A DNA stretch of 64,000 bases, from positions 99,514-163,513 of the forward strand of contig CANLLR010000001.1 in assembly GCA_947491985.1 (NCBI GenBank), in the 5' to 3' direction. This stretch comes from Flavobacteriaceae bacterium. GTDB lineage: Bacteria > Bacteroidota > Bacteroidia > Flavobacteriales > Flavobacteriaceae. A program made the position numbers and the translations under genes. Shown piece after piece: positions 1-7,291 of this stretch. The notes under the pieces were generated by a model. It was not told the DNA's origin and made no database searches. It worked only from the letters and a program-made list of their open reading frames with translations. Positions within the stretch are counted from its first letter, which is position 1; each line of letters starts with the position of its first letter.

Positions 1-1127
1 ATAATGGTTCCCGTTTGGTAATTTACTGGCTTTCCGTCGCGATCAATGCTTTTTCCGTTGCTTTCCATAATACCTTGTTGCAAATAAGGCGCTAATTTTT
101 GAAGGTATTGCGAATATGGAATTAGGGCCTCGCTTTCAGCGTCAAAAAAGTTGTTGTACCAAATACTTAATAAAGCTAAGATGACTGGAATATTTTGCTC
201 AAAAGGAGCCGTTTTAAAATGGTTGTCCATTGTATTAGCACCAACTAATAATTTGTCAAAATTAGCATATCCAACGGCCAAGCTTATGGATAAACCCACA
301 GCACTCCATAATGAAAAACGTCCGCCAACCCAATCCCACATTGGAAAGATATTTTCAGGATTGATTCCGAATTCAGTTACTTTTTGAATATTAGTAGAAA
401 CAGCTACAAAGTGCTTTGCTACATCGTTTTGACTCGCCGATTGCAAAAACCATTTTCTAATGGTTTCCGAATTGGAAAGGGTTTCTTGTGTAGTGAATGT
501 TTTAGAAACGATAATAAAAAGAGTGGTCTCTGGATTTAAATTTTTAATAATTTCATTTACATGATCGCCATCTACATTAGATACAAAATGAACATTGAGT
601 TGGTTTTTGTAGAATTGTAAGGCTTGGACTACCATGTCTGGACCCAAATCAGAACCACCAATTCCGATATTGACTACATCGGTAAACGGTTTGCCTGTAA
701 AGCCTTTTCTTTCTCCTGAAATAATTTGATGGGAGACGTTTTTTATTTTGTTTTTAACGGCATACACTTCGGGCATAACGTTTTTTCCATCTACTAAAAC
801 AGTTTCGTTTTCTGGAAGTCGGAGTGCCGTGTGAAGCACCGCTCTGTTTTCGGTTTGGTTAATTATGCCACCGTTGAAATACTGTTCAATAGCCTCTTTT
901 AGCTGTACTTCTTTGACTAATTCTAATAAGGTATTAATCGTTTCTTGATTGATGTTATTTTTAGAGTAATCAATTAAAAAATCATTCCATTGTATGTGAA
1001 ACTTTTGTGCTCTTGTCGTATCATTGGCAAACAATTCTTTGATAGAACCTTTGGTAATTTCTTGATAATGATTTTCGAGTTTTTGCCAAGCTGCAGTAGA
1101 GGTTGGATTTATTTTTTGAAGTGCCAT
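1..1127 (-). CDS. pgi: glucose-6-phosphate isomerase (3' end outside window)
   Basis: Cytoplasmic interconversion of glucose-6-phosphate and fructose-6-phosphate. About 375 N-terminal residues are visible, beginning [14 protein letters not shown]; the frame runs off the left edge without a stop, so roughly the last third (family about 550 residues) is missing. Diagnostic stretches are [11 protein letters not shown] (sugar-phosphate binding), [13 protein letters not shown], and the family signature around [17 protein letters not shown]; the visible end [15 protein letters not shown] is also typical. A TAnnTTTG box (1146-1153) lies about 19 bases upstream of the ATG, giving a very short leader, so it probably has its own promoter and is not read from the M23 gene upstream. 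Confidence 0.96.
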   Translation of the reverse strand, partial: MALQKINPTSTAAWQKLENHYQEITKGSIKELFANDTTRAQKFHIQWNDFLIDYSKNNINQETINTLLELVKEVQLKEAIEQYFNGGIINQTENRAVLHTALRLPENETVLVDGKNVMPEVYAVKNKIKNVSHQIISGERKGFTGKPFTDVVNIGIGGSDLGPDMVVQALQFYKNQLNVHFVSNVDGDHVNEIIKNLNPETTLFIIVSKTFTTQETLSNSETIRKWFLQSASQNDVAKHFVAVSTNIQKVTEFGINPENIFPMWDWVGGRFSLWSAVGLSISLAVGYANFDKLLVGANTMDNHFKTAPFEQNIPVILALLSIWYNNFFDAESEALIPYSQYLQKLAPYLQQGIMESNGKSIDRDGKPVNYQTGTI

Positions 1128-1145
1128 ATTTTATTTTTTCAACTG

Positions 1146-1153
1146 CAAATTTA
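1146..1153 (-). promoter_or_regulatory. Bacteroidota -7 promoter box for pgi
   Basis: On the minus strand this reads TAAATTTG, an exact match to TAnnTTTG, with the expected start about 7 bases downstream and the pgi ATG about 11 bases after that. No clear -33 TTTG is visible. Confidence 0.55.
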
Positions 1154-1184
1154 CAACTATTGTTTGTAAGTTAAAAGTTAAGTT

Positions 1185-1323
1185 TAGCCCAGATGGAAAT
1201 GGAAAGCATTTTGAAGGAGGAAGTTGCTTTTTAATTCAAAAAAAGCGACTAAAAGGAGCTCTTTTTTGAATTAAAAAAGCACTTACACCAAAAAAATTTT
1301 GGAAAGAACAGCTGGAGATTGCT
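1185..1323 (+). repeat. dispersed hairpin element, copy A (long form)
   Basis: Begins TAGCCCAGATGGAAATGGAA and ends in a box TTTTGGAAAGAACAGCTGGA. The centre is a perfect 13-bp inverted repeat (TTAATTCAAAAAA / TTTTTTGAATTAA) around a loop GCGACTAAAAGGAGC. Copies E (49363-49504) and D (28514-28655, minus) share both end boxes and the loop edges, but have different stem sequences. It lies between the M23 gene stop and pgi, antisense to both. Confidence 0.75.
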
Positions 1324-1345
1324 TCGCTTTGCTCACAATGTCAGC

Positions 1346-2575
1346 TTATTTGGTTCTGAATTTTAAATCGGTTACACTGTCTAATTCTCGTTTGAGCGGT
1401 TGCATGTAACTAAGGTATCTTGGCAGGTTTTTATTGTCCATGGGTTGCGAATTGGGCAATTTGAGTCGTAACGCATCGACTTGAACTCCGTTTTTCCAAA
1501 AGCGATAACACACGTGTGGACCTGATGCCAAACCGGTACTCCCGACTTTGCCAATAACTTGTCCTTGACTGACACGTTGACCGCGTTTGACCAAAATTCT
1601 GGACATGTGTAAGTATTGTGTGGAGTAGGTTCGATCGTGTTTTACTTTGACAAAATTTCCGTTTCCTGCCGTATAACCAGCTTGTTCGATAACTCCCGCT
1701 GCAGTAGTCATAATGGGCGTTCCTGTTGGTGCTGCATAATCGGTTCCGTTATGCGCTTTCCAACGCAATTGCACAGGATGGAAGCGATTTTTAGAAAATT
1801 TTGATGTTATGTGAACGAATTTTAGGGGCGCTTTTAGGAAGAAATTTTTAAGTGCTTTTCCTTCTTCATCGTAGTAATCTTTTTTGCCGTTTTTAGCATC
1901 TTGAACAAACGGGAAAGCATAAATTTTTTCGCCTTTGTATTCAAAATACGCTGCTCTTATGCTGTCTACTCCGTCATAAATCGTGTCATTGATATACCGT
2001 TCGGTGAAGCTTATCGCGAATTTGTCTCCTTTTTTGGATTTGAAGAAATCGATTGACCACGCGTAAATTTTAGTTAACCGTCCGGATAAGGTAGGCTCAA
2101 TTTTCATGCCGCGCAAAGTTTGCGTCAAAGAACCCGTGAGTTCTCCCGAAACGGTTTTGGTTCTGAAGGTTAACGGACGTGCTTTTTTAAATCCTACAAT
2201 CGAATCGGTCAAATCGATTAAATAATAATTCAATCGATCAGGTTGGTATATAAAGTATTGCAGTTTGTTGTATTTGTCTTTGGATCGCAAACACACATAA
2301 GGTCTTTTGTAGCGTACACTTGTTGGAAAGGAATCGCGAATTACTTTAATAATGTCGCCTACTTTTTTGCCGTTAAGATTTTGCTTGGAGAGAATTTTAT
2401 CAAAGGTGTCTTGCCGTCCGATGGTATCAAAATGCACATTGTATTCGTCAAACTTGAATCCGAAATCAACAATCGGTTTAGTGGGTTCCGTATCGACAAT
2501 CCATACCTCTTCCTCTGTTTTTTTACAGGAATACAATGTGATGAAAAGCAATATAATTAGTGATACTTTCTTCAA
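1346..2575 (-). CDS. M23 family metallopeptidase lipoprotein
   Basis: Probable outer-membrane-anchored peptidoglycan endopeptidase (LytM/lysostaphin type). A lipoprotein signal MKKVSLIILLFITLYSC gives a lipobox LYSC; this implies a TTG start at 2575, because the longer frame also starts at a TTG three codons earlier and no ATG is available. A long N-terminal region (about residues 20-260) of unassigned fold precedes the M23 domain with HNGTDYAAPTGTPI (zinc His and Asp), YLHMS, and GPHVCYRFWKNG. The last corresponds to the usual HxH motif with Cys in place of the second His. The gene follows tdo by 23 bases and is probably the last gene of the DUF3108-tdo-M23 operon. Confidence 0.85.
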   Translation of the reverse strand: MKKVSLIILLFITLYSCKKTEEEVWIVDTEPTKPIVDFGFKFDEYNVHFDTIGRQDTFDKILSKQNLNGKKVGDIIKVIRDSFPTSVRYKRPYVCLRSKDKYNKLQYFIYQPDRLNYYLIDLTDSIVGFKKARPLTFRTKTVSGELTGSLTQTLRGMKIEPTLSGRLTKIYAWSIDFFKSKKGDKFAISFTERYINDTIYDGVDSIRAAYFEYKGEKIYAFPFVQDAKNGKKDYYDEEGKALKNFFLKAPLKFVHITSKFSKNRFHPVQLRWKAHNGTDYAAPTGTPIMTTAAGVIEQAGYTAGNGNFVKVKHDRTYSTQYLHMSRILVKRGQRVSQGQVIGKVGSTGLASGPHVCYRFWKNGVQVDALRLKLPNSQPMDNKNLPRYLSYMQPLKRELDSVTDLKFRTK

Positions 2576-2598
2576 GTGATGCAATTTGTTTTATCAAA

Positions 2599-3528
2599 TT
2601 AACAGTTTTCGCCCCAATTTTTCAATTCGTCTTCGGTCCAAAGTTCGGGAAAAAAGATGCGTCTTTGGAATTTTGGGTGCATGTATTTTTTCCAATCGCT
2701 TCCGCCAGTAGCTTCTCCGGTTCCGACGCCACTTCCTTCAATGTATTTTCTTGCGGCATTAAGATGTCCCATCACCCAAGTAATGTTTACCGTGTGATCA
2801 TAATGACGCATCGCTTTGATTAATTCGGGATTTTTCTGATCGCTTTCAGGTAATTGTTTGAATTTTTGCCACACATTTATCGTATTGTATTCTTCCATAT
2901 GGCGAAGAAATTGCGCTTTATATTTGCGTTCGAATTCTAAAATCAAAAACGACTTTTCACCTGTAGCGTGGTCTTTTCCTGCTGCTTGCCAGTACAAATG
3001 TTCAAGTGCGTGTTCGTAAGGCGTATTTCGGTCGATGGTTGCTCTAAAACGATAATCGATAAGGTTGATTAAATCGGTGGAGGAGAATTCAATCAATCGG
3101 TATTGTGCGCTTTGAAAGCCGCTTGCTGGCGTTAGCGTATTTCTGAATTTCATGTATTGCTCGACTTCCATTCCGTCTCCCATAATATCGAAAGACGTGG
3201 TAAGCATATCGAAATAACGGCTGATACGATCCAATTTCGTTGTAAAAAAAGCGGTTTCAGGTTTTTCGGTATGACAGAGTTGTTGTATTTCCCACAAAAT
3301 CATTTTAAACAAGAGTTCGTTGACTTGATGGTACATGATAAAAACCATTTCGTCGGGCAAAATGGTTCGTTGTGTTTGCAAATTTAAAAGCGCATCGGTT
3401 TGAATGTAATCCCAGTAAGTGATTGGTTTTGACCACAACAATCCTTCTAAATGCGTTTCGGTTTTTTGATTTATTTTGTCAAATTTTTTTTCTAATTCTG
3501 AAATTAAATGGTCGGTTTCTGAACTCAT
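2599..3528 (-). CDS. kynA: tryptophan 2,3-dioxygenase
   Basis: Haem enzyme that opens the indole ring of L-tryptophan to N-formylkynurenine, the first step of the kynurenine pathway. The 309-residue product has the family hallmarks: TYWDYIQTDALLNLQ near residue 37, FIMYHQVNELLFKMILWEI (substrate pocket), a region around WVMGHLNAARKYIEGSG carrying the candidate haem-ligand His, and GTGEATGGSDWKKYM near the C-terminus. The ATG overlaps the stop of the upstream DUF3108 gene (ATGA), so the two are translationally coupled. A later kynurenine-branch enzyme, 3-hydroxyanthranilate dioxygenase, lies about 46 kb away; kynurenine monooxygenase and kynureninase are not in the window. Confidence 0.95.
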   Translation of the reverse strand: MSSETDHLISELEKKFDKINQKTETHLEGLLWSKPITYWDYIQTDALLNLQTQRTILPDEMVFIMYHQVNELLFKMILWEIQQLCHTEKPETAFFTTKLDRISRYFDMLTTSFDIMGDGMEVEQYMKFRNTLTPASGFQSAQYRLIEFSSTDLINLIDYRFRATIDRNTPYEHALEHLYWQAAGKDHATGEKSFLILEFERKYKAQFLRHMEEYNTINVWQKFKQLPESDQKNPELIKAMRHYDHTVNITWVMGHLNAARKYIEGSGVGTGEATGGSDWKKYMHPKFQRRIFFPELWTEDELKNWGENC

Positions 3529-4301
3529 TGTTTTACTTTAATTTTGAAAGAATTTTGTAATCCTTTAAACGATTCTAAGTCGGCTTTGATTGACCCGACG
3601 GCTAAACTGGCTTTTATTCTAATGGGTAATTTATTTTCGTCATCGGAAATCCAAACGGTCAAACTTTCTTCTTCTTTGAACACTCTTCCTGATTGTACTA
3701 ATGGACGAAAAATCATTGTTGATACCGTTCCAAATTTCGTATCGATGTCTTCTTTACCAATAAACTTTAACTTAAATTTAGTGGTTTCATCGTCAAAAAA
3801 CATATCAATGGCTATCGATTCACCGACTTTAAGCTTGTTAATGGATTGGTGTTTTCTTAAATAATAGAAGGTTGATAAGATATCCTGAACGTTTTCTGGC
3901 GTAGCAAAAGTGTTTTCATTTTTGTTTTTATAATCCTTTACTAAGATAGTGTTTTTATCTTGATTGAAAAAGCCTTCTTGGTTTTTAGTGTAGCCACCTT
4001 CATCAATTTTTCTAACAAATTGATATGGTTTTCCTGTAGCTTTATCAAAATAACTTTCGTAAATATCTTCGACTTTAAAAAAGAATTTCGACATACCAGT
4101 GGTATACCCTTTTCCGATAGCGTGAAAAACTTTTTTATTATTTCGTGTCGATTCTTTGACTTCTAGTGTGGCATAACCCGCTGTTACAAATCCGTAATGA
4201 ATTCTAAATTTGAACCATTCTCCTACGTCAAACACAGGATCTTTCTGCGTATCAAAACTCGTCATTACTAAGAACAATGCAAATATAATTCCTATTTTCA
4301 T
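3525..4301 (-). CDS. DUF3108 family secreted protein
   Basis: The 258-residue product starts MKIGIIFALFLVMTSFDTQ, a signal peptide, so it is exported to the periplasm or outer membrane. The body matches the DUF3108 pattern (FDVGEWFKFRIHYGFVTAGYATLEV, an opening GEx-like beta-rich lipid-carrier-type fold, and a late MIFRPLVQSGRVFKEEESLTVWIS). No enzymatic function can be read. The open frame extends 21 codons further upstream, but a TAnnTTTG box at 4348-4355 falls inside that extension, which favours 4301. It is first in an operon with tdo (4-base overlap) and the M23 gene. Confidence 0.8.
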   Translation of the reverse strand: MKIGIIFALFLVMTSFDTQKDPVFDVGEWFKFRIHYGFVTAGYATLEVKESTRNNKKVFHAIGKGYTTGMSKFFFKVEDIYESYFDKATGKPYQFVRKIDEGGYTKNQEGFFNQDKNTILVKDYKNKNENTFATPENVQDILSTFYYLRKHQSINKLKVGESIAIDMFFDDETTKFKLKFIGKEDIDTKFGTVSTMIFRPLVQSGRVFKEEESLTVWISDDENKLPIRIKASLAVGSIKADLESFKGLQNSFKIKVKQ

Positions 4302-4347
4302 TTTGGTTTTTTTTACTGAATAATTAACTATAATGCAATTTCTGTTC

Positions 4348-4355
4348 CAAATGTA
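4348..4355 (-). promoter_or_regulatory. -7 promoter box for the DUF3108-tdo-M23 operon
   Basis: Minus strand TACATTTG, an exact TAnnTTTG. Predicted start near 4341, leaving a leader of about 40 bases to the ATG at 4301. It sits only a few bases after the T-run of the terminator at 4363-4395. Confidence 0.55.
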
Positions 4356-4361
4356 TAAAAA

Positions 4362-4476
4362 CAAAAAAACCCAGTCAATAAAATGACTGAGTTTTTACGC
4401 TATTAACCAACCAAAAAACTATAAATTAAGAATAACTTATATAAAAATCGAAGGAAACCACTCCTTCTCTTTTTGT
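4362..4476 (-). ncRNA. candidate small RNA between hpd and the DUF3108 gene
   Basis: On the minus strand a -7 box TATCTTTG (4482-4489) is followed by a 5' hairpin with arms GAAGGA and TCCTTC (4450-4467), an A/U-rich single-stranded stretch, then a Rho-independent terminator. The predicted transcript is about 115 nt and contains no convincing reading frame. It is independent of hpd, whose stop is 110 bases upstream, and ends just before the promoter of the next operon. Possibly a flavobacterial structured RNA such as Flavo-1, but I cannot test that. Confidence 0.45.
4363..4395 (-). terminator. Rho-independent terminator of the candidate small RNA (or hpd)
   Basis: Read on the minus strand, CTCAGTCA pairs with TGACTGGG (one G-T wobble) around a TTTTAT loop, followed by a run of seven T. 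The A-rich upstream side makes it partly bidirectional. Confidence 0.7.
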
Positions 4477-4481
4477 GAGTA

Positions 4482-4489
4482 CAAAGATA
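4482..4489 (-). promoter_or_regulatory. -7 promoter box of the candidate small RNA
   Basis: Minus strand TATCTTTG, exact TAnnTTTG, about 110 bases downstream of the hpd stop with no protein-coding gene between it and the terminator at 4363-4395. Confidence 0.5.
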
Positions 4490-4598
4490 TATCTGTTTTT
4501 AAATTATTCTTAGGTAAAAACCAACTTTAACATATTTTTATTAAAAATAACATCATTACATCGATGTAGTTTGTTAAATGTTTAGTTAATTTAGATTT

Positions 4599-5759
4599 TT
4601 ACAACGTTCCTCTCAACGCTTGTTCTCTTTCAATTGATTCGAATAATGCTTTAAAGTTGCCCGCTCCAAAACCTTTGGCCCCCATTCGTTGAATGATTTC
4701 AAAGAAAAGTGTTGGGCGGTCTTGTTGGGGTTTTGTAAATATTTGTAATAAATAACCGTCTTCATCGGCATCGACCATTATGGCTAGCTTTTCTATTTGG
4801 ACAATATCTTCTTTCATCATACCCATGTGAACGCCCAAACGCTCTGGGATAGCTTGGTAATAAGCATGTGGTGGCGCTGATAAAAATTCGACACCTCGAG
4901 CTCGTAATTCAGAAACGGTTGTAATAATATCATCGGTAGCTATGGCTATATGCTGAACGCCTGGACCTCCATAAAAATCGAGGTACTCTTCGATTTGAGA
5001 GCGCTTCTTTCCTTCGGCGGGTTCGTTGATTGGAAACTTAATACGGCCGTTGCCATTGGACATTACTTTACTCATTAAAGCCGAGTATTCGGTGTGAATT
5101 TGCTTGTCATCAAACGATAAGAAGTTGACAAATCCCATTACCTCTTCGTAGAATTTTACCCAGGTATTCATTTCATTCCAACCGACATTACCTACCATAT
5201 GGTCGATGTATTTTAGTCCGATTGGAGCTGGGTTGTACTCCGATTTCCATTCTTGGTATCCAGGTAAAAAGACACCTTTATAATTTTTGCGCTCAACAAA
5301 AACGTGAACAGTTTCGCCATAAGTGTAGATGCCGGAGCGCACCACTTCGCCATGCTCGTCTTTTTCGACGGTGGGCTCCATGAACGAACGGGCGCCTCTT
5401 TTTATGGTTTCTTCGTAAGCGGAACGCGCATCTTCTACCCATAAGGCCACTACTTTTACTCCGTCGCCATGTTTGCGTAAATGATCGTTGATAGGCGAAT
5501 CGGCGTTTAATGGCGTTGTGATTACCAAACGGATTTTGTCTTGTTTTAAAACATAAGAGGTTTTGTCTTTAACACCAGTTTCAAGTCCAGCATACGCCAA
5601 CGATTGATATCCAAAAGCGGTTTTGTAATAATGTGCTGATTGTTTGGCGTTGCCAACGTAGAACTCGACATAATCGGTTCCTAATAGTGGAAGAAAGTCT
5701 TGTGCACCTTCAAATATTTTTTCGAGTCCGTATTCAACGGATTTTGCTTCTTTACTCAT
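4599..5759 (-). CDS. hppD: 4-hydroxyphenylpyruvate dioxygenase
   Basis: Fe(II) dioxygenase converting 4-hydroxyphenylpyruvate to homogentisate in tyrosine degradation; cytoplasmic. The 386-residue length matches the family. Two vicinal-oxygen-chelate domains are visible, the N-terminal one starting FLPLLGTDYVEFYVGNAKQS. The three iron ligands are recognisable in the C-terminal half: His in YIDHMVGNV, His in PGVQHIAIATDDI, Glu in TLFFEIIQRMGAKGFGAGNF. It lies downstream of hmgA, the next enzyme in the pathway, separated by 202 bases containing repeat copy B; no clear -7 box precedes it, so cotranscription with hmgA is possible. Confidence 0.95.
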   Translation of the reverse strand: MSKEAKSVEYGLEKIFEGAQDFLPLLGTDYVEFYVGNAKQSAHYYKTAFGYQSLAYAGLETGVKDKTSYVLKQDKIRLVITTPLNADSPINDHLRKHGDGVKVVALWVEDARSAYEETIKRGARSFMEPTVEKDEHGEVVRSGIYTYGETVHVFVERKNYKGVFLPGYQEWKSEYNPAPIGLKYIDHMVGNVGWNEMNTWVKFYEEVMGFVNFLSFDDKQIHTEYSALMSKVMSNGNGRIKFPINEPAEGKKRSQIEEYLDFYGGPGVQHIAIATDDIITTVSELRARGVEFLSAPPHAYYQAIPERLGVHMGMMKEDIVQIEKLAIMVDADEDGYLLQIFTKPQQDRPTLFFEIIQRMGAKGFGAGNFKALFESIEREQALRGTL

Positions 5760-5886
5760 TGTGTTTAGTTTTGAACGCGATTTATGCGGATTTTACCGAT
5801 ATGCGCGGATTTTTAAAAAATAGTTTAATTGTTTAATTTGGTTTATTCCGCTGCGCTCCATACAGTTCGGCTTTGCCTCGGGTTTA

Positions 5887-5955
5887 CCTTGATGGAAGCG
5901 GCATCCTTTTTTGCTGTTGTTCGGCAGAAAAGATATAGCGTACAGCAGGAAAAGC
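5887..5955 (+). repeat. dispersed hairpin element, copy B (short form)
   Basis: A short relative of copy A: start box CCTTGATGGAAGCGGCATCC, a hairpin with arms TTTTTTGCTG / CGGCAGAAAA, then an end box AGATATAGCGTACAGCAGGA followed by AAAGC. It ends 6 bases from the hmgA stop and lies antisense to both hmgA and hpd. Confidence 0.65.
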
Positions 5956-5961
5956 TTCTAA

Positions 5962-7119
5962 TTATTCTATCCAAGATTGGTAATATTTTCCATCGTCCAA
6001 CCCCATCGCTTCTTCGGTAACCATTAGCGGTCGAAACGTGTCGACCATAACGGCTAGTTCTTGCGTGATGGTTTGACCAATACTACGCTCCATAGCGCCT
6101 GGTGCTGGTCCGTGTGGAATGCCTTTTGGATGCAAAGTAATATGACCTTGTTCGATGTTGTTTCGGCTCATAAAATCACCATCTACGTAATACAACACTT
6201 CATCAGAATCGATGTTGCTGTGGTTGTAAGGCGCTGGAATGGCTTTTGGATGGTAATCGTATACTCGCGGGCAGAAGGAGCAAACTACAAACGTTGCCGT
6301 TTCAAATGTTTGGTGCACCGGTGGAGGTTGGTGAACTCTTCCGGTAATCGGCTCGAAATTATGTATAGAAAATCCGTACGGAAAATTATATCCATCCCAA
6401 CCTACAACATCAAATGGATGCGAGGCATAGACCACTTCGTGCATCATCCCTTCTTTTTTTATTTTGATTAGAAAATCCCCTTTTTCATCATAGGTTTCTA
6501 TTGCTGATGGCAATTTGAAATCGCGCTCACAAAATGGCGAATGTTCTAGATGTTGCCCTGATTCGTTTTTGTAGCGTTTTGGTGTGTAAAAAGGCGCAAA
6601 CGATTCGACATAAAACAATCGGTTTTCGGTTGTGTCAAAATCAATTTGATAAATCATCCCTCTCGGAATAATTAGATAATCACCATATTCAAAATCGATG
6701 TTTCCCATCATGGTGCGAAGTTTTCCAGAACCTTTGTGGATAAAAATCATCTCATCAGCGTCGGCATTTTTATAAAAATAATCGCGTAATGATTTTTTGG
6801 GCGCTGCCAATCCAATGGTGCAATCTTTGTTGACCAGCATGGATTTTCGGCTGGCTAAAAAATCGTCTTCAGCTTTTAGCTCAAATCCTTTTAAAAGTAG
6901 TGATTTGATGTTTTTACCGATAGCAATTTTAGGTTCAACGGAATAGGATTTTGTTATTTCTTTGACTTGCGTTGGACGGTGAACATGGTATAATAACGAT
7001 GAATGTCCGTGAAAACCTTCGGTGCCAAAAAGCTGTTCGTAATACAAGCCTCCGTTTGGTTTTTCAAACTGAGTGTGACGTTTTTGGGGGAAATTTCCAA
7101 GTTTATGATATAATGGCAT
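5962..7119 (-). CDS. hmgA: homogentisate 1,2-dioxygenase
   Basis: Fe(II) enzyme opening the homogentisate ring to maleylacetoacetate, the step after hppD in tyrosine catabolism. The 385-residue product is a bicupin; the iron-binding cluster is seen as PYNHSNIDSDEVLYYVDGDF (His and Glu) followed by HPKGIPHGPAPGAMERSIG (His). It is shorter than the eukaryotic enzyme (about 445 residues) but typical of Bacteroidota homologues. The fumarylacetoacetase and maleylacetoacetate isomerase genes are not in the window. Two short palindromes upstream (7154-7163, 7174-7185) are candidate regulator sites. Confidence 0.95.
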   Translation of the reverse strand: MPLYHKLGNFPQKRHTQFEKPNGGLYYEQLFGTEGFHGHSSLLYHVHRPTQVKEITKSYSVEPKIAIGKNIKSLLLKGFELKAEDDFLASRKSMLVNKDCTIGLAAPKKSLRDYFYKNADADEMIFIHKGSGKLRTMMGNIDFEYGDYLIIPRGMIYQIDFDTTENRLFYVESFAPFYTPKRYKNESGQHLEHSPFCERDFKLPSAIETYDEKGDFLIKIKKEGMMHEVVYASHPFDVVGWDGYNFPYGFSIHNFEPITGRVHQPPPVHQTFETATFVVCSFCPRVYDYHPKAIPAPYNHSNIDSDEVLYYVDGDFMSRNNIEQGHITLHPKGIPHGPAPGAMERSIGQTITQELAVMVDTFRPLMVTEEAMGLDDGKYYQSWIE

Positions 7120-7153
7120 TTTTTCATTTATTAATTAAACAATGTGAGAATGC

Positions 7154-7185
7154 AACAATTGTTTATTGTTACATCAATTAATTGA
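7154..7185. promoter_or_regulatory. paired palindromes upstream of hmgA
   Basis: AACAATTGTT (7154-7163) and TCAATTAATTGA (7174-7185), both perfect dyads 20 bases centre to centre, 35-66 bases before the hmgA ATG. This spacing would suit a dimeric repressor or Lrp-type protein; A/T-rich palindromes also arise by chance, so this is tentative. Confidence 0.3.
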
Positions 7186-7291
7186 CATAATTAATCTCAT
7201 TCCGGATTTCTCTTGATGAGGAATTTTAAAAAATCGAGTAAACCATTCCAATTATTCATAACACAAATGTCGGAAAAAAAGTTGAAAGTTT

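Noticed and set aside
4302..4364. Longer start for the DUF3108 gene
   Set aside because: A TAnnTTTG box (4348-4355) lies inside it and the shorter start gives a clean signal peptide.
6061..6471. 136-codon plus-strand ORF inside hmgA
   Set aside because: Antisense to a clear hmgA frame; no start context and no known fold.
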